From an uncultured Lachnospiraceae bacterium (GTDB lineage Bacteria; Bacillota; Clostridia; Lachnospirales; Lachnospiraceae), in NCBI GenBank assembly GCA_910583615.1, contig CAJTXP010000007.1:67440-131439 (forward strand): DNA of 64,000 nt. Direction: 5' to 3'. Position numbers and translations under genes: made by a program. The notes beneath the pieces were generated by a model. That model saw nothing but the letters and a program-made list of their open reading frames with translations. It made no database searches and had not been told where the DNA came from. Shown one piece after another: positions 1 to 9,496 of this stretch. Within the stretch, counting starts at the first letter, position 1; each line of letters starts with the position of its first letter.

Positions 1-1
1 G

Positions 2-643
2 GACAGCCGGGAATATGTAACGTACACCGGATATCTGGACGGTACAAAGGTCAGTGTTACTTCTACCGGAATCGGAGGACCCTCGGCGTCCATCGCCATG
101 GAAGAGCTGGTGAAAGCGGGAGCGGATACATTTATCCGTGTTGGAACCTGCGGCGGGATGCAGCTGGATGTGAAGAGCGGAGACATCGTCATTGCCACCG
201 GGGCGATCCGCATGGAAGGCACCAGTAAAGAGTACGCGCCCATTGAATTCCCTGCTGTAGCGGACATTGGAGTGGTCAATGCATTGACTGCATCGGCGGA
301 AGAGATGGGAAAAGCATATCATGCGGGAATAGTGCAGTGTAAAGACGCTTTTTACGGACAGCATGCTCCTGAGGCTATGCCGGTAAGCTATGAGCTTTTG
401 AATAAGTGGGAAGCATGGAAGCGCTTGGGATGCCTGGCATCCGAGATGGAATCAGCAGCATTGTTTGTTGTGGCGAGCACGCTGCACGTGCGTGTGGGTT
501 CGGCGTTTCTGGTAGTGGCCAATCAGGAACGGGAGCGGGAAGGGCTTGACAATCCGGTGGTGCATGATACGGATATGGCGATCCGGGTGGCTGTGGAAGC
601 GCTTCGAAAACTCATAAAGAAAGACCGGCAGGGAGGGAAATAA
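2..643 (+). CDS. udp: Uridine phosphorylase, 5' end outside the window
   Basis: Cleaves uridine or deoxyuridine with phosphate to uracil and (deoxy)ribose-1-phosphate in the cytoplasm. The open frame runs from base 2, giving 213 visible residues; family members are near 250, so about 40 N-terminal residues are missing. Seen: the TGIGGPS phosphate-loop segment, RVGTCGG, and the [10 protein letters not shown] segment with the Met-Glu pair that binds ribose in NP-I family phosphorylases. The stop overlaps the start of cytidine deaminase by one base, so the two are translationally coupled. A related NP-I enzyme with another pyrimidine preference is possible, but the cdd/deoB context supports uridine. 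Confidence 0.88.
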   Translation, partial: DSREYVTYTGYLDGTKVSVTSTGIGGPSASIAMEELVKAGADTFIRVGTCGGMQLDVKSGDIVIATGAIRMEGTSKEYAPIEFPAVADIGVVNALTASAEEMGKAYHAGIVQCKDAFYGQHAPEAMPVSYELLNKWEAWKRLGCLASEMESAALFVVASTLHVRVGSAFLVVANQEREREGLDNPVVHDTDMAIRVAVEALRKLIKKDRQGGK

Positions 644-1074
644 TGGATAAAAAACAGATACAGGAGCTGATCCGTACAGCCGTGGAACAGCTTGCCTATG
701 CTTATGTTCCATATTCTCATTTTCGTGTGGGGGCAGCGCTGCTGGCAAAGAACGGAACCGTTTACAGAGGATGCAATATTGAGAATGCGGCTTATACGCC
801 GTCCAACTGTGCAGAACGAACGGCATTTTTCAAGGCGGTCAGTGAAGGCGTCAAAGAATTTTCCGCCATCTGCGTGGTAGGCGGCAGGAATGGAGAAGTG
901 ACGGAGTATACGCCTCCCTGCGGTGTGTGCCGCCAGGTCATGATGGAATTCTGCGATCCGGAGGAATTTGAGATCGTCCTTGCAACAGACACAGAGCATT
1001 ATCAGGTGTTTCGGTTAAAAGAACTTCTGCCCATGGGCTTTGGACCGGGCAATCTGGCAGAGACGCAGAACTGA
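643..1074 (+). CDS. cdd: Cytidine deaminase
   Basis: Zinc enzyme converting cytidine or deoxycytidine to uridine or deoxyuridine, feeding the phosphorylase encoded just upstream. At 143 residues it is the usual length of the tetrameric form. Seen: the catalytic CAE motif (Cys56, Glu58) and the PCxxC motif (Cys93, Cys96), giving three zinc cysteines and the proton-shuttling glutamate. The start codon overlaps the preceding stop by one base. Confidence 0.95.
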   Translation: MDKKQIQELIRTAVEQLAYAYVPYSHFRVGAALLAKNGTVYRGCNIENAAYTPSNCAERTAFFKAVSEGVKEFSAICVVGGRNGEVTEYTPPCGVCRQVMMEFCDPEEFEIVLATDTEHYQVFRLKELLPMGFGPGNLAETQN

Positions 1075-1282
1075 AAAAACGGCGAACCGTGCATGGCATG
1101 CAGAGCTGTTTTCAGAAGCGAAGGCGGAGGAAAACGGCTCTGGGCAGAAAAATGCCGTGAGCGGTTCGCGGGACTTGAAAAACAGCGAACCGTGCATGGC
1201 ATGCAGAGCTGTTTTCAGAAGCGAAGGCGGAGGAAAACGGCTCTGGGCAGAAAAATGCCGTGAGCGGTTCGCGGGACTTGAA
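1073..1282. repeat. Two tandem copies of a 103-bp palindromic unit
   Basis: Nearly all the space between cdd and deoB is one unit repeated with a period of 103 bp (first copy from about 1082, second from about 1185) with almost no differences. Each unit begins GCGAACCG and ends CGGTTCGC, and its halves pair imperfectly through CATGGCAT/ATGCCGTG and GAGCTGTTTTC/GAAAACGGCTC, so each RNA copy would fold into one long hairpin. No coding signal is seen. The copies lie inside an apparent operon, which suggests a processing or attenuation element or a small palindromic mobile repeat (inference). Confidence 0.85.
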
Positions 1283-1299
1283 TAAGGAGATGAACAAAA

Positions 1300-2490
1300 A
1301 TGCAGAAATATAATCGTGTATTTGTCATTGTCATGGATTCCCTTGGCGTAGGAGAGATGAAAGATTCGGCAATGTACGGGGATGTGGGCGTGAATACGAT
1401 GGAACATATCTCCCAGTCGGTGGAAGCATTTGATATTCCGAATCTTCAGAGGCTGGGAATGGCGAATCTGTGCCGTCTGAAACAGGTGGCTCCGGCAGAA
1501 CGTCCTCTTGCCTACTATACGAAGCTGAATGAAAAAAGCTGCAGCAAGGATACGATGACGGGGCATTGGGAAATGATGGGGCTGGAAGGAAAGCAGCCTT
1601 TCCGGACTTTTACGGATACCGGATTCCCGCCGGAGCTGATCCGGGAACTGGAGGAGCGGACCGGACATAAAGTGATCGGTAATAAGAGCGCCAGCGGGAC
1701 CGAGATTCTGGAAGAGCTTGCAGAAGAAGAGATTGCCACAGGACATATGATCGTCTATACGTCCGCAGACTCCGTGCTTCAGATTTGTGGAAACGAAGAG
1801 ACCTTCGGACTGGAGGAGCTTTACCGCTGCTGTGAGATTGCAAGAGATATTACCATGAAGGACGAGTGGAAAGTAGGAAGAATCATCGCAAGGCCCTATG
1901 TGGGAAAGAAGCGGGGTGAGTTCAAACGAACCAGCAACCGTCATGACTACGCTCTGAAGCCTTTTGGAAAAACTGCGCTGGATGCATTGAAAGAGGCTGG
2001 TGTGGATGTGATTTCCATCGGCAAGATCAAAGATATTTTTGACGGAGAAGGCATCACCCGGGCGCTGAAATCCAAAAGCTCGGTTCATGGAATGGAACAG
2101 ACCGTCGAAGTTGCGAAGGAAGAATTTCACGGACTGTGCTTTGTGAATCTGGTAGATTTTGACGCTTTGTGGGGCCATCGGAGAAATCCGGAAGGATATG
2201 CTCGTGAGATCGAAAAATTCGATCAGAATCTGGGCGTACTGATGGACCTTCTGAAGGAAGATGATCTGCTGATGATTACGGCAGATCACGGCAATGATCC
2301 GACTTATACAGGAACAGACCATACAAGGGAAAAAGTACCGTTTCTTGCCTGGTCCCCGTCCATGCAGGGATACGGAGAACTTCCGGAAGCGGACACCTTT
2401 GCGGTGGTGGGCGCTACAGCGGCAGATAATTTCGGAGTCTCCATGCCGGAAGGAACCATTGGGACTTCTCTTTTGAACAGGCTTGTATAA
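1300..2490 (+). CDS. deoB: Phosphopentomutase
   Basis: Interconverts (deoxy)ribose-1-phosphate and the 5-phosphate, linking nucleoside phosphorolysis to the pentose phosphate pathway. It has 396 residues, the normal length. Seen: the alkaline-phosphatase-superfamily N-terminus with the metal ligand Asp13 (VMDSLGVGE), the DTMTGHWE segment carrying the phosphorylated threonine, and the C-terminal ADHGNDP and GTDHTRE metal-binding motifs. An AAGGAG site precedes the ATG. It sits downstream of cdd behind the tandem palindromes. Confidence 0.96.
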   Translation: MQKYNRVFVIVMDSLGVGEMKDSAMYGDVGVNTMEHISQSVEAFDIPNLQRLGMANLCRLKQVAPAERPLAYYTKLNEKSCSKDTMTGHWEMMGLEGKQPFRTFTDTGFPPELIRELEERTGHKVIGNKSASGTEILEELAEEEIATGHMIVYTSADSVLQICGNEETFGLEELYRCCEIARDITMKDEWKVGRIIARPYVGKKRGEFKRTSNRHDYALKPFGKTALDALKEAGVDVISIGKIKDIFDGEGITRALKSKSSVHGMEQTVEVAKEEFHGLCFVNLVDFDALWGHRRNPEGYAREIEKFDQNLGVLMDLLKEDDLLMITADHGNDPTYTGTDHTREKVPFLAWSPSMQGYGELPEADTFAVVGATAADNFGVSMPEGTIGTSLLNRLV

Positions 2491-2515
2491 AACCATATTT
2501 CGGGGATGAGCAAAG

Positions 2516-3235
2516 ATGAATGAAGCAGTCAGACAGATTCAGAAGCTGGAAAAGCAGAACAGAATTTATCTGGAAACTTACTTTTCGGGCGCGCCTTTCT
2601 GGCTAATGGATGCCTTTCAGGTGATACGCATGCCGAAAAACAGGACCTTTATTACGGAAGGAGAGCCGGCGGAGGATATTTACATTCTTCTGGAGGGAAA
2701 TGTAGTAGCAGAAGAGCACAGGGTCAAGGATATGACTTACGGTTTTATCCGCTTCTTTCCCATCGAGGTATTTGGGGTCATGGAACTGATGCTGGAGATG
2801 GAAGAATACCGGACCACTCTTGTAACGACGGCGGAGAGCGTCTTTTTGAAGACCAGCCGGAGACAGTTCGGAAAATGGTTTGAGCACGATTTCTGCGCCT
2901 ACCGTATGGAATGCAAAAAGGTGGGAAGGTATCTTCTGGCGCAGGCCAGGAAAGAACGCCTGTATGTGCTGCTCCAGGGAGTGGAACGGATCTATCTGGT
3001 GCTTTATAAAATGTACCAGTCCTATGAGCGGAACGGAACATGCAGCCTTTATATGAGCCGGAAAGATTTTACGGAGACGGCCGGCGTGTCGGAGCGGACC
3101 GTCACCAGAACCCTGAAGCTGCTGGAAGAGAAAGGGTGTATTACCCGGGAAGGGTGGAAGATCCGGATTGATGAACGGCAGTGCGGGAAGATCCGGGAAC
3201 TTTTAGAGGATAAACTGTACGAATTTGAAGAGTGA
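2516..3235 (+). CDS. Crp/Fnr-family transcriptional regulator
   Basis: Predicted DNA-binding regulator of 239 residues. Residues about 20-130 resemble a cyclic-nucleotide-binding beta-roll (EGEPAEDIYILLEG), followed by a long dimerisation helix and a winged helix-turn-helix at about 180-225 (MSRKDFTETAGVSERTVTRTL). No Cys cluster for an FNR-type iron-sulphur centre is evident, and the effector is unknown. It lies 25 bp after deoB and ahead of the nucleoside importer, so local control of nucleoside uptake or catabolism is likely (inference). The ribosome binding site is weak (GGGGATGAG). Confidence 0.85.
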   Translation: MNEAVRQIQKLEKQNRIYLETYFSGAPFWLMDAFQVIRMPKNRTFITEGEPAEDIYILLEGNVVAEEHRVKDMTYGFIRFFPIEVFGVMELMLEMEEYRTTLVTTAESVFLKTSRRQFGKWFEHDFCAYRMECKKVGRYLLAQARKERLYVLLQGVERIYLVLYKMYQSYERNGTCSLYMSRKDFTETAGVSERTVTRTLKLLEEKGCITREGWKIRIDERQCGKIRELLEDKLYEFEE

Positions 3236-3238
3236 AAT

Positions 3239-3309
3239 GCAGTTCCTGAACGGGTATTCGGTCCCTAAAACAGTTAAGGGCGGATGCAGACGGCAAACAG
3301 GGGAACTGC
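3239..3309. other. Inverted repeat in the regulator-bmpA spacer
   Basis: GCAGTTCC at 3239 pairs with GGAACTGC at 3302, enclosing about 55 bases. There is no terminator-type T-run after it. It could be an mRNA structure or an operator for the upstream regulator; the sequence does not decide. Confidence 0.3.
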
Positions 3310-3351
3310 GGCAGCATTGACACGATATGAAAAAAGAAAGGTGGATATATC

Positions 3352-4419
3352 ATGAGAAAGAAACGAATAACGGCGATTATGATGACGGCAGTCATGACAT
3401 TTGGACTGACTGCATGCGGCGGAGGGAATACGCCGGCTTCGTCGGATGCAGCGGGCGGGGATGCGGCGGCATCCGGTTCCGGAGAAGGCGTCAGAGTCGG
3501 GTTGATCACGGATGTGGGCGGCGTTAATGACGGGTCCTTTAACCAGTCTGCATGGGAAGGACTTCAGCGGGCCATGGAAGAACTGGGGATTGAGGCAAAT
3601 TATCTGGAATCGGCAACGGATGCAGATTATGTGCCCAATATGGAGACCTTCATTGATGAAGAGTATGATCTGATCATCAGCGTGGGCTATATGCTGGCGG
3701 ATGCCACCAGGGCGGCGGCGGAGGCGTATCCGGACAGCAGGTTTGCGATCATTGACGATGATACCATTGAGATGGACAATGTGACCTGTCTGATGTTCAA
3801 ACATGAGCAGGGATCCTACCTGGCGGGGTATGTGGCCGGCATGATGACGGAGACGGACAATGTAGGTTTTGTGATCGGCATGGCAAATGATAACATGAAC
3901 AAGTTTGGCTACGGATACTGCGCAGGCGCGCTGGACGCCAATCCGGACATTACTGTTCAGCAGTACAATGCCAACTCCTTTGCGGATTCTGCAACCGGAA
4001 AAACCAATGCAAATACTGCGATTACAAATGGAGCGGACATTGTCTTTCATGCAGCAGGCGCCACCGGCCTTGGGGTGATCGAGGCGTGTCAGGAGGCAGG
4101 AATCCGCGCCATCGGCGTGGACAGCGATCAGTCCGGCATCGCACCGGATACGATCATCACATCAGCGATGAAGAGAGTGGATAACGCAGTCTATGATGCG
4201 GTAGAAGCGTTGCTTGACGGAACGCTGGAAAGCGGGGTCCATACCTATGATCTGGCAGCAGGAGGAGTGGATATTGCGCCCACGCAGGATCTTCTGACGG
4301 ATGAAGTGATCCGTGCGGTGGAAGAAGTGAAGAAAAAAATCATAGACGGAGAAGTAACGGTTCCTGCCACAAAGGAAGAGTTTGAGGCGGCCTACGGCGA
4401 CGTCTATCAGCTGGATTGA
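3352..4419 (+). CDS. BMP-family nucleoside-binding lipoprotein of an ABC importer
   Basis: Extracellular substrate-binding lipoprotein that delivers nucleosides to the permeases encoded at 6810-8817. It has 355 residues: a signal peptide with lipobox LTAC (lipidated Cys22), a short Gly/Ala/Ser-rich linker, then a Med/BMP domain with the typical GLITDVGGVNDGSFNQSAW opening. Related binding proteins are Treponema TmpC/PnrA and B. subtilis NupN (established). It is preceded by AAAGGTGG, and its stop overlaps the next start (TGATG). Confidence 0.93.
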   Translation: MRKKRITAIMMTAVMTFGLTACGGGNTPASSDAAGGDAAASGSGEGVRVGLITDVGGVNDGSFNQSAWEGLQRAMEELGIEANYLESATDADYVPNMETFIDEEYDLIISVGYMLADATRAAAEAYPDSRFAIIDDDTIEMDNVTCLMFKHEQGSYLAGYVAGMMTETDNVGFVIGMANDNMNKFGYGYCAGALDANPDITVQQYNANSFADSATGKTNANTAITNGADIVFHAAGATGLGVIEACQEAGIRAIGVDSDQSGIAPDTIITSAMKRVDNAVYDAVEALLDGTLESGVHTYDLAAGGVDIAPTQDLLTDEVIRAVEEVKKKIIDGEVTVPATKEEFEAAYGDVYQLD

Positions 4420-5258
4420 TGAAGGCGGTAGTAAACCGGATCATTCCGTTCAGCAGCGTGGACGGGCCCGGCAACCGGACGGCGGTCTTTCTGCAGGGGT
4501 GTAACATCGACTGCAGATACTGCCATAATCCGGAGACGAGAGGGTTCTGCCAGAACTGCGGCGTCTGTGCGGACAACTGCCCGGCAGGCGCGCTGTCCGT
4601 GGAAAACGGACAGGTTCATTATGATCCGGAAAAATGCGTACAGTGTGATACATGCATTCATGTCTGTCCTCATGACAGTTCTCCAAGGACGGAGAAACTG
4701 TCTCCGGAGGAAGTGGAAGAGAGAGTCCGCAGACAGATTCCGTTTATCCGCGGGATCTCCGTCTCCGGAGGGGAGTGCATGCTGCAGCCGGCATTTCTCA
4801 CGGAGCTGTTCCGGCTTTCAAAGGCGGACGGGCTGACTACGCTTATTGACAGCAACGGAACGATTCCGTTCTGGGAGTATCCGGACCTGATGGAAGTTAC
4901 GGACGGAGTCATGCTGGACATCAAGGCCTTTGACTGCGGGGAACACCGGACGGTGACGGGGGCGCCCAATGATACGGTACTTGCCAATGCATCCTGGCTG
5001 GCGGAGCATGGCAAACTGTATGAGGTGCGGGCAGTGATCGTTCCGGGACTATACGATACAGAACGCAGTATACGCAGTATGGGAGCATTTCTTGCGCCTT
5101 ATCTGAAGGTCCGGGAGTTTCGGATCAAAGTGATCGCCTACCGGCCCATGGGCGTGCGCAGGGAATACGCCTGCTATGAGGTGCCCGGACGGGAGTACCT
5201 GGAGCATCTGGCGGATATCTTAAGAGACTGCGGATTTCAAAATATCATCATCATATAA
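4419..5258 (+). CDS. Radical SAM glycyl-radical-enzyme activase, YjjW-like
   Basis: Predicted S-adenosylmethionine-dependent activase that installs the glycyl radical on a partner enzyme. The ATG at 4419 overlaps the previous stop and gives 279 residues. Seen: the radical SAM CxxxCxxC cluster (Cys28, Cys32, Cys35), then an inserted two-cluster ferredoxin domain (Cys44/47/50/54 and Cys73/76/79/83), then the SGGE motif. This domain order matches the YjjW/PflA-like family; in E. coli yjjW also lies near deoxynucleoside catabolism genes (established). No glycyl radical enzyme is visible in this window, so the partner is elsewhere or unknown. Confidence 0.85.
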   Translation: MKAVVNRIIPFSSVDGPGNRTAVFLQGCNIDCRYCHNPETRGFCQNCGVCADNCPAGALSVENGQVHYDPEKCVQCDTCIHVCPHDSSPRTEKLSPEEVEERVRRQIPFIRGISVSGGECMLQPAFLTELFRLSKADGLTTLIDSNGTIPFWEYPDLMEVTDGVMLDIKAFDCGEHRTVTGAPNDTVLANASWLAEHGKLYEVRAVIVPGLYDTERSIRSMGAFLAPYLKVREFRIKVIAYRPMGVRREYACYEVPGREYLEHLADILRDCGFQNIIII

Positions 5259-5272
5259 AGGAGGCAGGGGGA

Positions 5273-6817
5273 GTGGGAAGAGTAAGTCATATGGATCCGG
5301 GGACGGTTGTGATCCAGATGAAGGACATTGTAAAAAAATTCGGTGATTTTACCGCCAATGACCACATCAATCTGACAGTGCACAAAGGAGAGGTACATGC
5401 GATCCTGGGGGAGAACGGCGCAGGAAAGAGTACCATGATGAATGTGCTCTGCGGGCTGTATAAGCCGACCAGCGGACAGATTTTCATCAACGGAAAGGAA
5501 GTACAGTTTTCAAGTCCCAAGGATGCCATTGATATCGGCATCGGCATGGTACACCAGCATTTCATGCTGATCCAGCCTTTTACCGTGACCGAGAACATCA
5601 TTCTTGGCATGGAGCCGGTGAAAGGACTGGTGGTGGATAAAGAGACGGCGAAAAAGAAAGTGCTGGAGCTGTCGGAACGCTATGGGATGAAAGTAGATCC
5701 TGATGCGAAGATCGAGGATATCTCCGTGGGCATGCAGCAGAGGGTAGAGATTCTGAAGGTGCTCTATCGGGGGGCGGATACCCTGATTCTGGACGAACCT
5801 ACGGCTTCTCTGACGCCGCAGGAGATCGAAGGTCTCATGGAGATCATTGAAAATCTGACGGCAGACGGCAAAAGCGTGATTCTGATTACCCATAAATTAA
5901 AAGAGATCACGGCCTCTTCCGATCAGTGCACGATCATCCGTCAGGGAAAATATATCCGGACGGTGAAGGTGGATGAGGTAAACGAAAATGATCTGGCGGC
6001 CATGATGGTGGGCCGGGACGTGAATTTCAAGGTGGAGAAAAAAGAGATGACGCCGGGAGAGACCGTACTGGAAGTTCGTGATATTCATGCAAAGGACTAC
6101 CGGGACGTGGAGATTCTGAAAGGCCTGAATCTTCAGGTCAGGCGCGGGGAGATCGTGGGGCTGGCAGGTGTGGACGGCAACGGACAGACGGAGCTGGTGG
6201 AAGTGCTTACCGGGCTTCGAAAAGCAGAATCAGGAACGGTGACGCTTCTTGGAAAGGACGTATTCAACAAGTCTCCGAAAAAAACTTTTGAAAGCGGTAT
6301 TTCCAGTATTCCGGCAGACCGGCAGAAGCATGGACTGATCCTGGAATTTTCCAATGAGGACAACCTGATTTTACAGCATTTTGAAGAGGAACCCTATTCT
6401 ACCGGAGGTTTCCTGAACCGGAAGGCTATCCGGGAGCATGCCACGGAGCTTATGGAAAAATTCGACGTCAGGCCAAGGGGCAGCGAAGGGGCGCCGTCGG
6501 GAACTCTGTCCGGAGGAAATCAGCAGAAGGTCATTATCGCCAGAGAGGTGACCAACGACAGGGAACTGCTGATTGCAGTGAATCCCACCAGAGGACTGGA
6601 TGTGGGTGCGATTGAATTCGTACATAAATATCTGGTGGAACAGCGGAACAAAAACCGCGCCGTCCTTCTGGTATCCTTCGAGCTGGATGAGATCATGAGT
6701 CTGTCCGACCGGATCGAGGTCATTTTCGATGGGCAGATCACCGGAAGCGTATCCGGAAAGGATGCAGATGAGAAAGAACTGGGCTTTATGATGGCAGGAG
6801 GTAAAAAACATGAATAA
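5273..6817 (+). CDS. Nucleoside ABC importer, duplicated ATP-binding protein
   Basis: Energises nucleoside uptake at the inner face of the membrane. It has 514 residues in two ABC domains, as in B. subtilis NupO or RbsA. The first has Walker A GENGAGKST (46-54), signature ISVGMQQR and Walker B LILDEP. The second has a degenerate Walker A (GVDGNGQTEL), signature LSGGNQQK and NPTRGLD in place of Walker B, the usual asymmetry for this class. GTG at 5273 is chosen because AGGAGG sits eight bases upstream; the in-frame ATG at 5291 is an alternative. It overlaps the next gene by 8 bp. Confidence 0.95.
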   Translation: MGRVSHMDPGTVVIQMKDIVKKFGDFTANDHINLTVHKGEVHAILGENGAGKSTMMNVLCGLYKPTSGQIFINGKEVQFSSPKDAIDIGIGMVHQHFMLIQPFTVTENIILGMEPVKGLVVDKETAKKKVLELSERYGMKVDPDAKIEDISVGMQQRVEILKVLYRGADTLILDEPTASLTPQEIEGLMEIIENLTADGKSVILITHKLKEITASSDQCTIIRQGKYIRTVKVDEVNENDLAAMMVGRDVNFKVEKKEMTPGETVLEVRDIHAKDYRDVEILKGLNLQVRRGEIVGLAGVDGNGQTELVEVLTGLRKAESGTVTLLGKDVFNKSPKKTFESGISSIPADRQKHGLILEFSNEDNLILQHFEEEPYSTGGFLNRKAIREHATELMEKFDVRPRGSEGAPSGTLSGGNQQKVIIAREVTNDRELLIAVNPTRGLDVGAIEFVHKYLVEQRNKNRAVLLVSFELDEIMSLSDRIEVIFDGQITGSVSGKDADEKELGFMMAGGKKHE

Positions 6818-7877
6818 GAAAAAGAGTATTCTGGAAAGTAATGTATTCTATACCCTGATCGCCATCGCAGCAGGCTTTGCAATCGGAGCGGTCTTCCTGG
6901 TGATTGCCGGGATCAGTCCGGCAGTAGCTTATGGGAAGCTTTTAAGCAGCGTGTTCGGAAAACCCAAGTATCTGGTGTGGACGCTGATCTATGCCAGCCC
7001 TCTGATCTTTACGGGACTGAGCGTGGCGTTTTCCTTCCGGACCGGCGTGTTCAACATCGGTGCGGAAGGCCAGTTCGTTGTAGGGTCCCTGGCCGCCTGC
7101 GTGCTGGGAATCACGCTGAAGCTTCCGCCGGTACTGCATGCCCTGGTATGCGTCTTTGCAGCGGCAGCGGCCGGTGCGGTATGGTCGCTGGTGGTGGGGA
7201 TCCTGAAAGTAAAGAGGGGAATCCATGAAGTGCTCTCCTTTATCATGTTTAACTGGATCGCTTTCTATCTGTCCAATTATGTGGTGAATCTGGAAGCGAT
7301 CCATAAGGAAGGCGGCGGAGAAGCCACAAAAGATGTGCTGGAGTCTGCAAGACTTCTGTTTCCGGAAGGTCTCCGGGGTGCGCTGGACTGTAATGCGGCC
7401 AACTGGGGCATCGTACTGGCCGTGCTGGCTGCGGTCCTGATCTATATCATCATTGAAAAGACAACGCTGGGTTATAAACTGAAAGCGGTAGGCTTTAACA
7501 GCAACGGCGCTCTGTATGCAGGTATCAATGCGGATGCTTCTGTGCTGACGGCTCTTGGAATCTCCGGAGCGCTGGCAGGCCTTGGAGGAGCTGTGCAGAT
7601 CCTGGGCATGTCCGGACGTCTCAGCCAGTTCGCAGGCCAGGAAGGTTTTGGATTTGAAGGAATTACGGTGGCTCTGATTGGTTCTTCCAGCCCTGTCGGA
7701 TGTATTTTTTCCGGGCTGTTTTACGGAGCCATGAAATACGGCGGTTCCAAACTGAGCATTGTCAAGGCGCCCTCGGAAGTCGTGGATATCATCATGGGCT
7801 GCGTGATTCTGTTCATCGCCATATCTCAGGTATTCCGGATCCTGTTCGCACGGTTTGGCAAAAAGAAGGAGGCATGA
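6810..7877 (+). CDS. Nucleoside ABC importer, permease 1
   Basis: Integral membrane permease of the BPD_transp_2 type (355 residues), with about nine or ten hydrophobic segments and the FNIGAEGQF motif near residue 80 that is conserved in BMP-type nucleoside and sugar permeases. It corresponds to B. subtilis NupP and pairs with the permease encoded next. The start overlaps the end of the ATPase gene and follows GGAGG. Confidence 0.94.
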   Translation: MNKKKSILESNVFYTLIAIAAGFAIGAVFLVIAGISPAVAYGKLLSSVFGKPKYLVWTLIYASPLIFTGLSVAFSFRTGVFNIGAEGQFVVGSLAACVLGITLKLPPVLHALVCVFAAAAAGAVWSLVVGILKVKRGIHEVLSFIMFNWIAFYLSNYVVNLEAIHKEGGGEATKDVLESARLLFPEGLRGALDCNAANWGIVLAVLAAVLIYIIIEKTTLGYKLKAVGFNSNGALYAGINADASVLTALGISGALAGLGGAVQILGMSGRLSQFAGQEGFGFEGITVALIGSSSPVGCIFSGLFYGAMKYGGSKLSIVKAPSEVVDIIMGCVILFIAISQVFRILFARFGKKKEA

Positions 7878-7881
7878 CAAA

Positions 7882-8817
7882 ATGGATGTGATCATTAAAA
7901 ATCTCGGGCTTCTCATCAACGCGACGCTGATCGCTACTCCGCCCCTTCTGCTGGCGGCGCTCGGTTCCTGTTTTTCGGAAAGAAGCGGAGTGGTCAACAT
8001 CGGAATTGAGGGCATGATGACTATTGGAGCTTTTACAGGCGCAGTCATGGGGCTTACCACAGGGAACGGATGGATTGCGTTCCTCTGTGCAGGTCTGGCA
8101 GGTGCGCTGTTCGGGGCGATCCATGCTCTGGCATGTATCTCCTTCCATGCGGACCAGACCATCGCCGGGACCGCCATCAATTTCCTTGGCCCGGGTCTTG
8201 CGGTATTCCTGTGCAAGGCCATGTACAACAATTCCTCGGATACCCCGGCCATGGATCCGAGCTGCAAGCTGCCGAAGCTGTTCGAGGGCGTCTTCCCGGC
8301 AGGCTCGTTCTGGAGCAACGTGCTGAATGTGTATGCGGTGGCGTATCTGGTATTCGTACTGGCGTTCGTATGCTGGTTCGTATTCTATAAGACAAAATTC
8401 GGCGCCCATCTGCGTGCAGTGGGAGAGCATCCGGAGGCATGCGAGTCTCTTGGCATCGATGTCTACAAAGTGCGTTATGGCTGCGTGATTCTGTCGGGCT
8501 TTCTGGCAGGTCTTGGAGGAGCTTTCGTGACACTGGCGACGATCAATCAGTTCCGCCCCAGCGTCATCGTGGGTCAGGGCTTTATTGCTATCGCAGCAGT
8601 GATCTTTGGAAAATTCTCTCCGGAGGGAGCGACGAAGGCGTGTCTGCTGTTCGGACTGTGCAGCGGGATCAAGACACTGGCCGGGCAGAGCAATACCGTA
8701 TCACCAAATCTGATCTCCATGATTCCGTACATCGTGACGATCCTGGCGCTGGTGCTGTTCGTAGGAAAAGCTCATACGCCGGCGGCCAACGGAAAGATCT
8801 TCGTGAAATCCAGATAA
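7882..8817 (+). CDS. Nucleoside ABC importer, permease 2
   Basis: Second integral membrane permease (311 residues from this ATG), corresponding to B. subtilis NupQ. Seen: repeated hydrophobic segments and the NIGIEGMM motif matching NIGAEGQF of permease 1. The ATG at 7882 is preceded by AAGGAGG at 7865; an in-frame TTG at 7855 would overlap permease 1 but has no comparable site. It completes the binding-protein/ATPase/two-permease set. Confidence 0.93.
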   Translation: MDVIIKNLGLLINATLIATPPLLLAALGSCFSERSGVVNIGIEGMMTIGAFTGAVMGLTTGNGWIAFLCAGLAGALFGAIHALACISFHADQTIAGTAINFLGPGLAVFLCKAMYNNSSDTPAMDPSCKLPKLFEGVFPAGSFWSNVLNVYAVAYLVFVLAFVCWFVFYKTKFGAHLRAVGEHPEACESLGIDVYKVRYGCVILSGFLAGLGGAFVTLATINQFRPSVIVGQGFIAIAAVIFGKFSPEGATKACLLFGLCSGIKTLAGQSNTVSPNLISMIPYIVTILALVLFVGKAHTPAANGKIFVKSR

Positions 8818-8834
8818 CGGAGCTCAAAAAGCTT

Positions 8835-9464
8835 ATGAAACAGGGAAAAATTACAGGAAAAAGTATTCTTGCCGCAGCATTCGGGGTCCTGCTGGTGGGA
8901 ATCGGAGTGGCGTTCAACAACTGCGCCGGTTTTGGAAATGATCCCATCGGGATCGTCTATGACGGAATTCGAAGTGCAGGCGGCATGGATCAGGCACAGC
9001 TTGGCATGGCTTCCAATGTGGTGAATCTGTCGCTGCTGGCGCTGTTGTTTTTTATCGGCAGGCGCTATGTGAGCGTGGGTACGTTCGTCTATCTGCTGCC
9101 ATACGGTTTCTGCGTGGATGCGGGGAACTTTCTGTACCGACAGCTTGCCTGGTCGGAGGGGACTGCTGCGAGGATTCTGTTCAGCGTGACTGGATGTTCT
9201 CTGGTCTGTCTGGGAGTGGCTGTCTATATTACAGTGGACATCGGAGTGGATCCCTTTACCGGCATCGTGCTGGTAATCAGGGACAGGCTGAAGAAAGAAT
9301 ATCGATATGTCAAGATCGGATTTGACATTACCATGATTGTAATTGGGACCATCCTTGGTGGAAAACTGGGGATGGTGACCATCATCACTGCATTTGCAGT
9401 AGGGCCGGTGATCCAGTTTTTTTCCGGATTGTTAAAAAAATACTGGCTGAAAACAGAAACATGA
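8835..9464 (+). CDS. YczE/YyaS/YitT-type integral membrane protein
   Basis: Predicted membrane protein of 209 residues with five or six hydrophobic helices and two related segments (FGNDPIGIVYDG and IGVDPFTGIVLVI) typical of the YczE-like family. Function unknown; a role in transport or membrane physiology is an inference. The frame stays open further upstream inside the permease gene, but the composition and family start support ATG 8835. The ribosome binding site is weak. Confidence 0.75.
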   Translation: MKQGKITGKSILAAAFGVLLVGIGVAFNNCAGFGNDPIGIVYDGIRSAGGMDQAQLGMASNVVNLSLLALLFFIGRRYVSVGTFVYLLPYGFCVDAGNFLYRQLAWSEGTAARILFSVTGCSLVCLGVAVYITVDIGVDPFTGIVLVIRDRLKKEYRYVKIGFDITMIVIGTILGGKLGMVTIITAFAVGPVIQFFSGLLKKYWLKTET

Positions 9465-9496
9465 TATGACAGAAGAATAAGAAGGGAGAAATCAAT

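Noticed and set aside
1082..1282. 103-bp tandem repeat as a riboswitch pair
   Set aside because: No match to conserved riboswitch cores was seen; perfect duplication and palindromy fit a repeat element better.
1015..2496. Long open frame on the minus strand opposite deoB
   Set aside because: It is the antisense of deoB and the palindromes, with Cys/His/Phe-rich composition typical of a shadow and no family pattern.
3236..3351. Purine riboswitch before the nucleoside importer
   Set aside because: The expected conserved core and P1/P2/P3 arrangement are not visible; only one distant inverted repeat is present.
6942..8318. Long minus-strand frame opposite the permease genes
   Set aside because: Both permeases are clear on the plus strand with family motifs; this frame has no start site or motif support.
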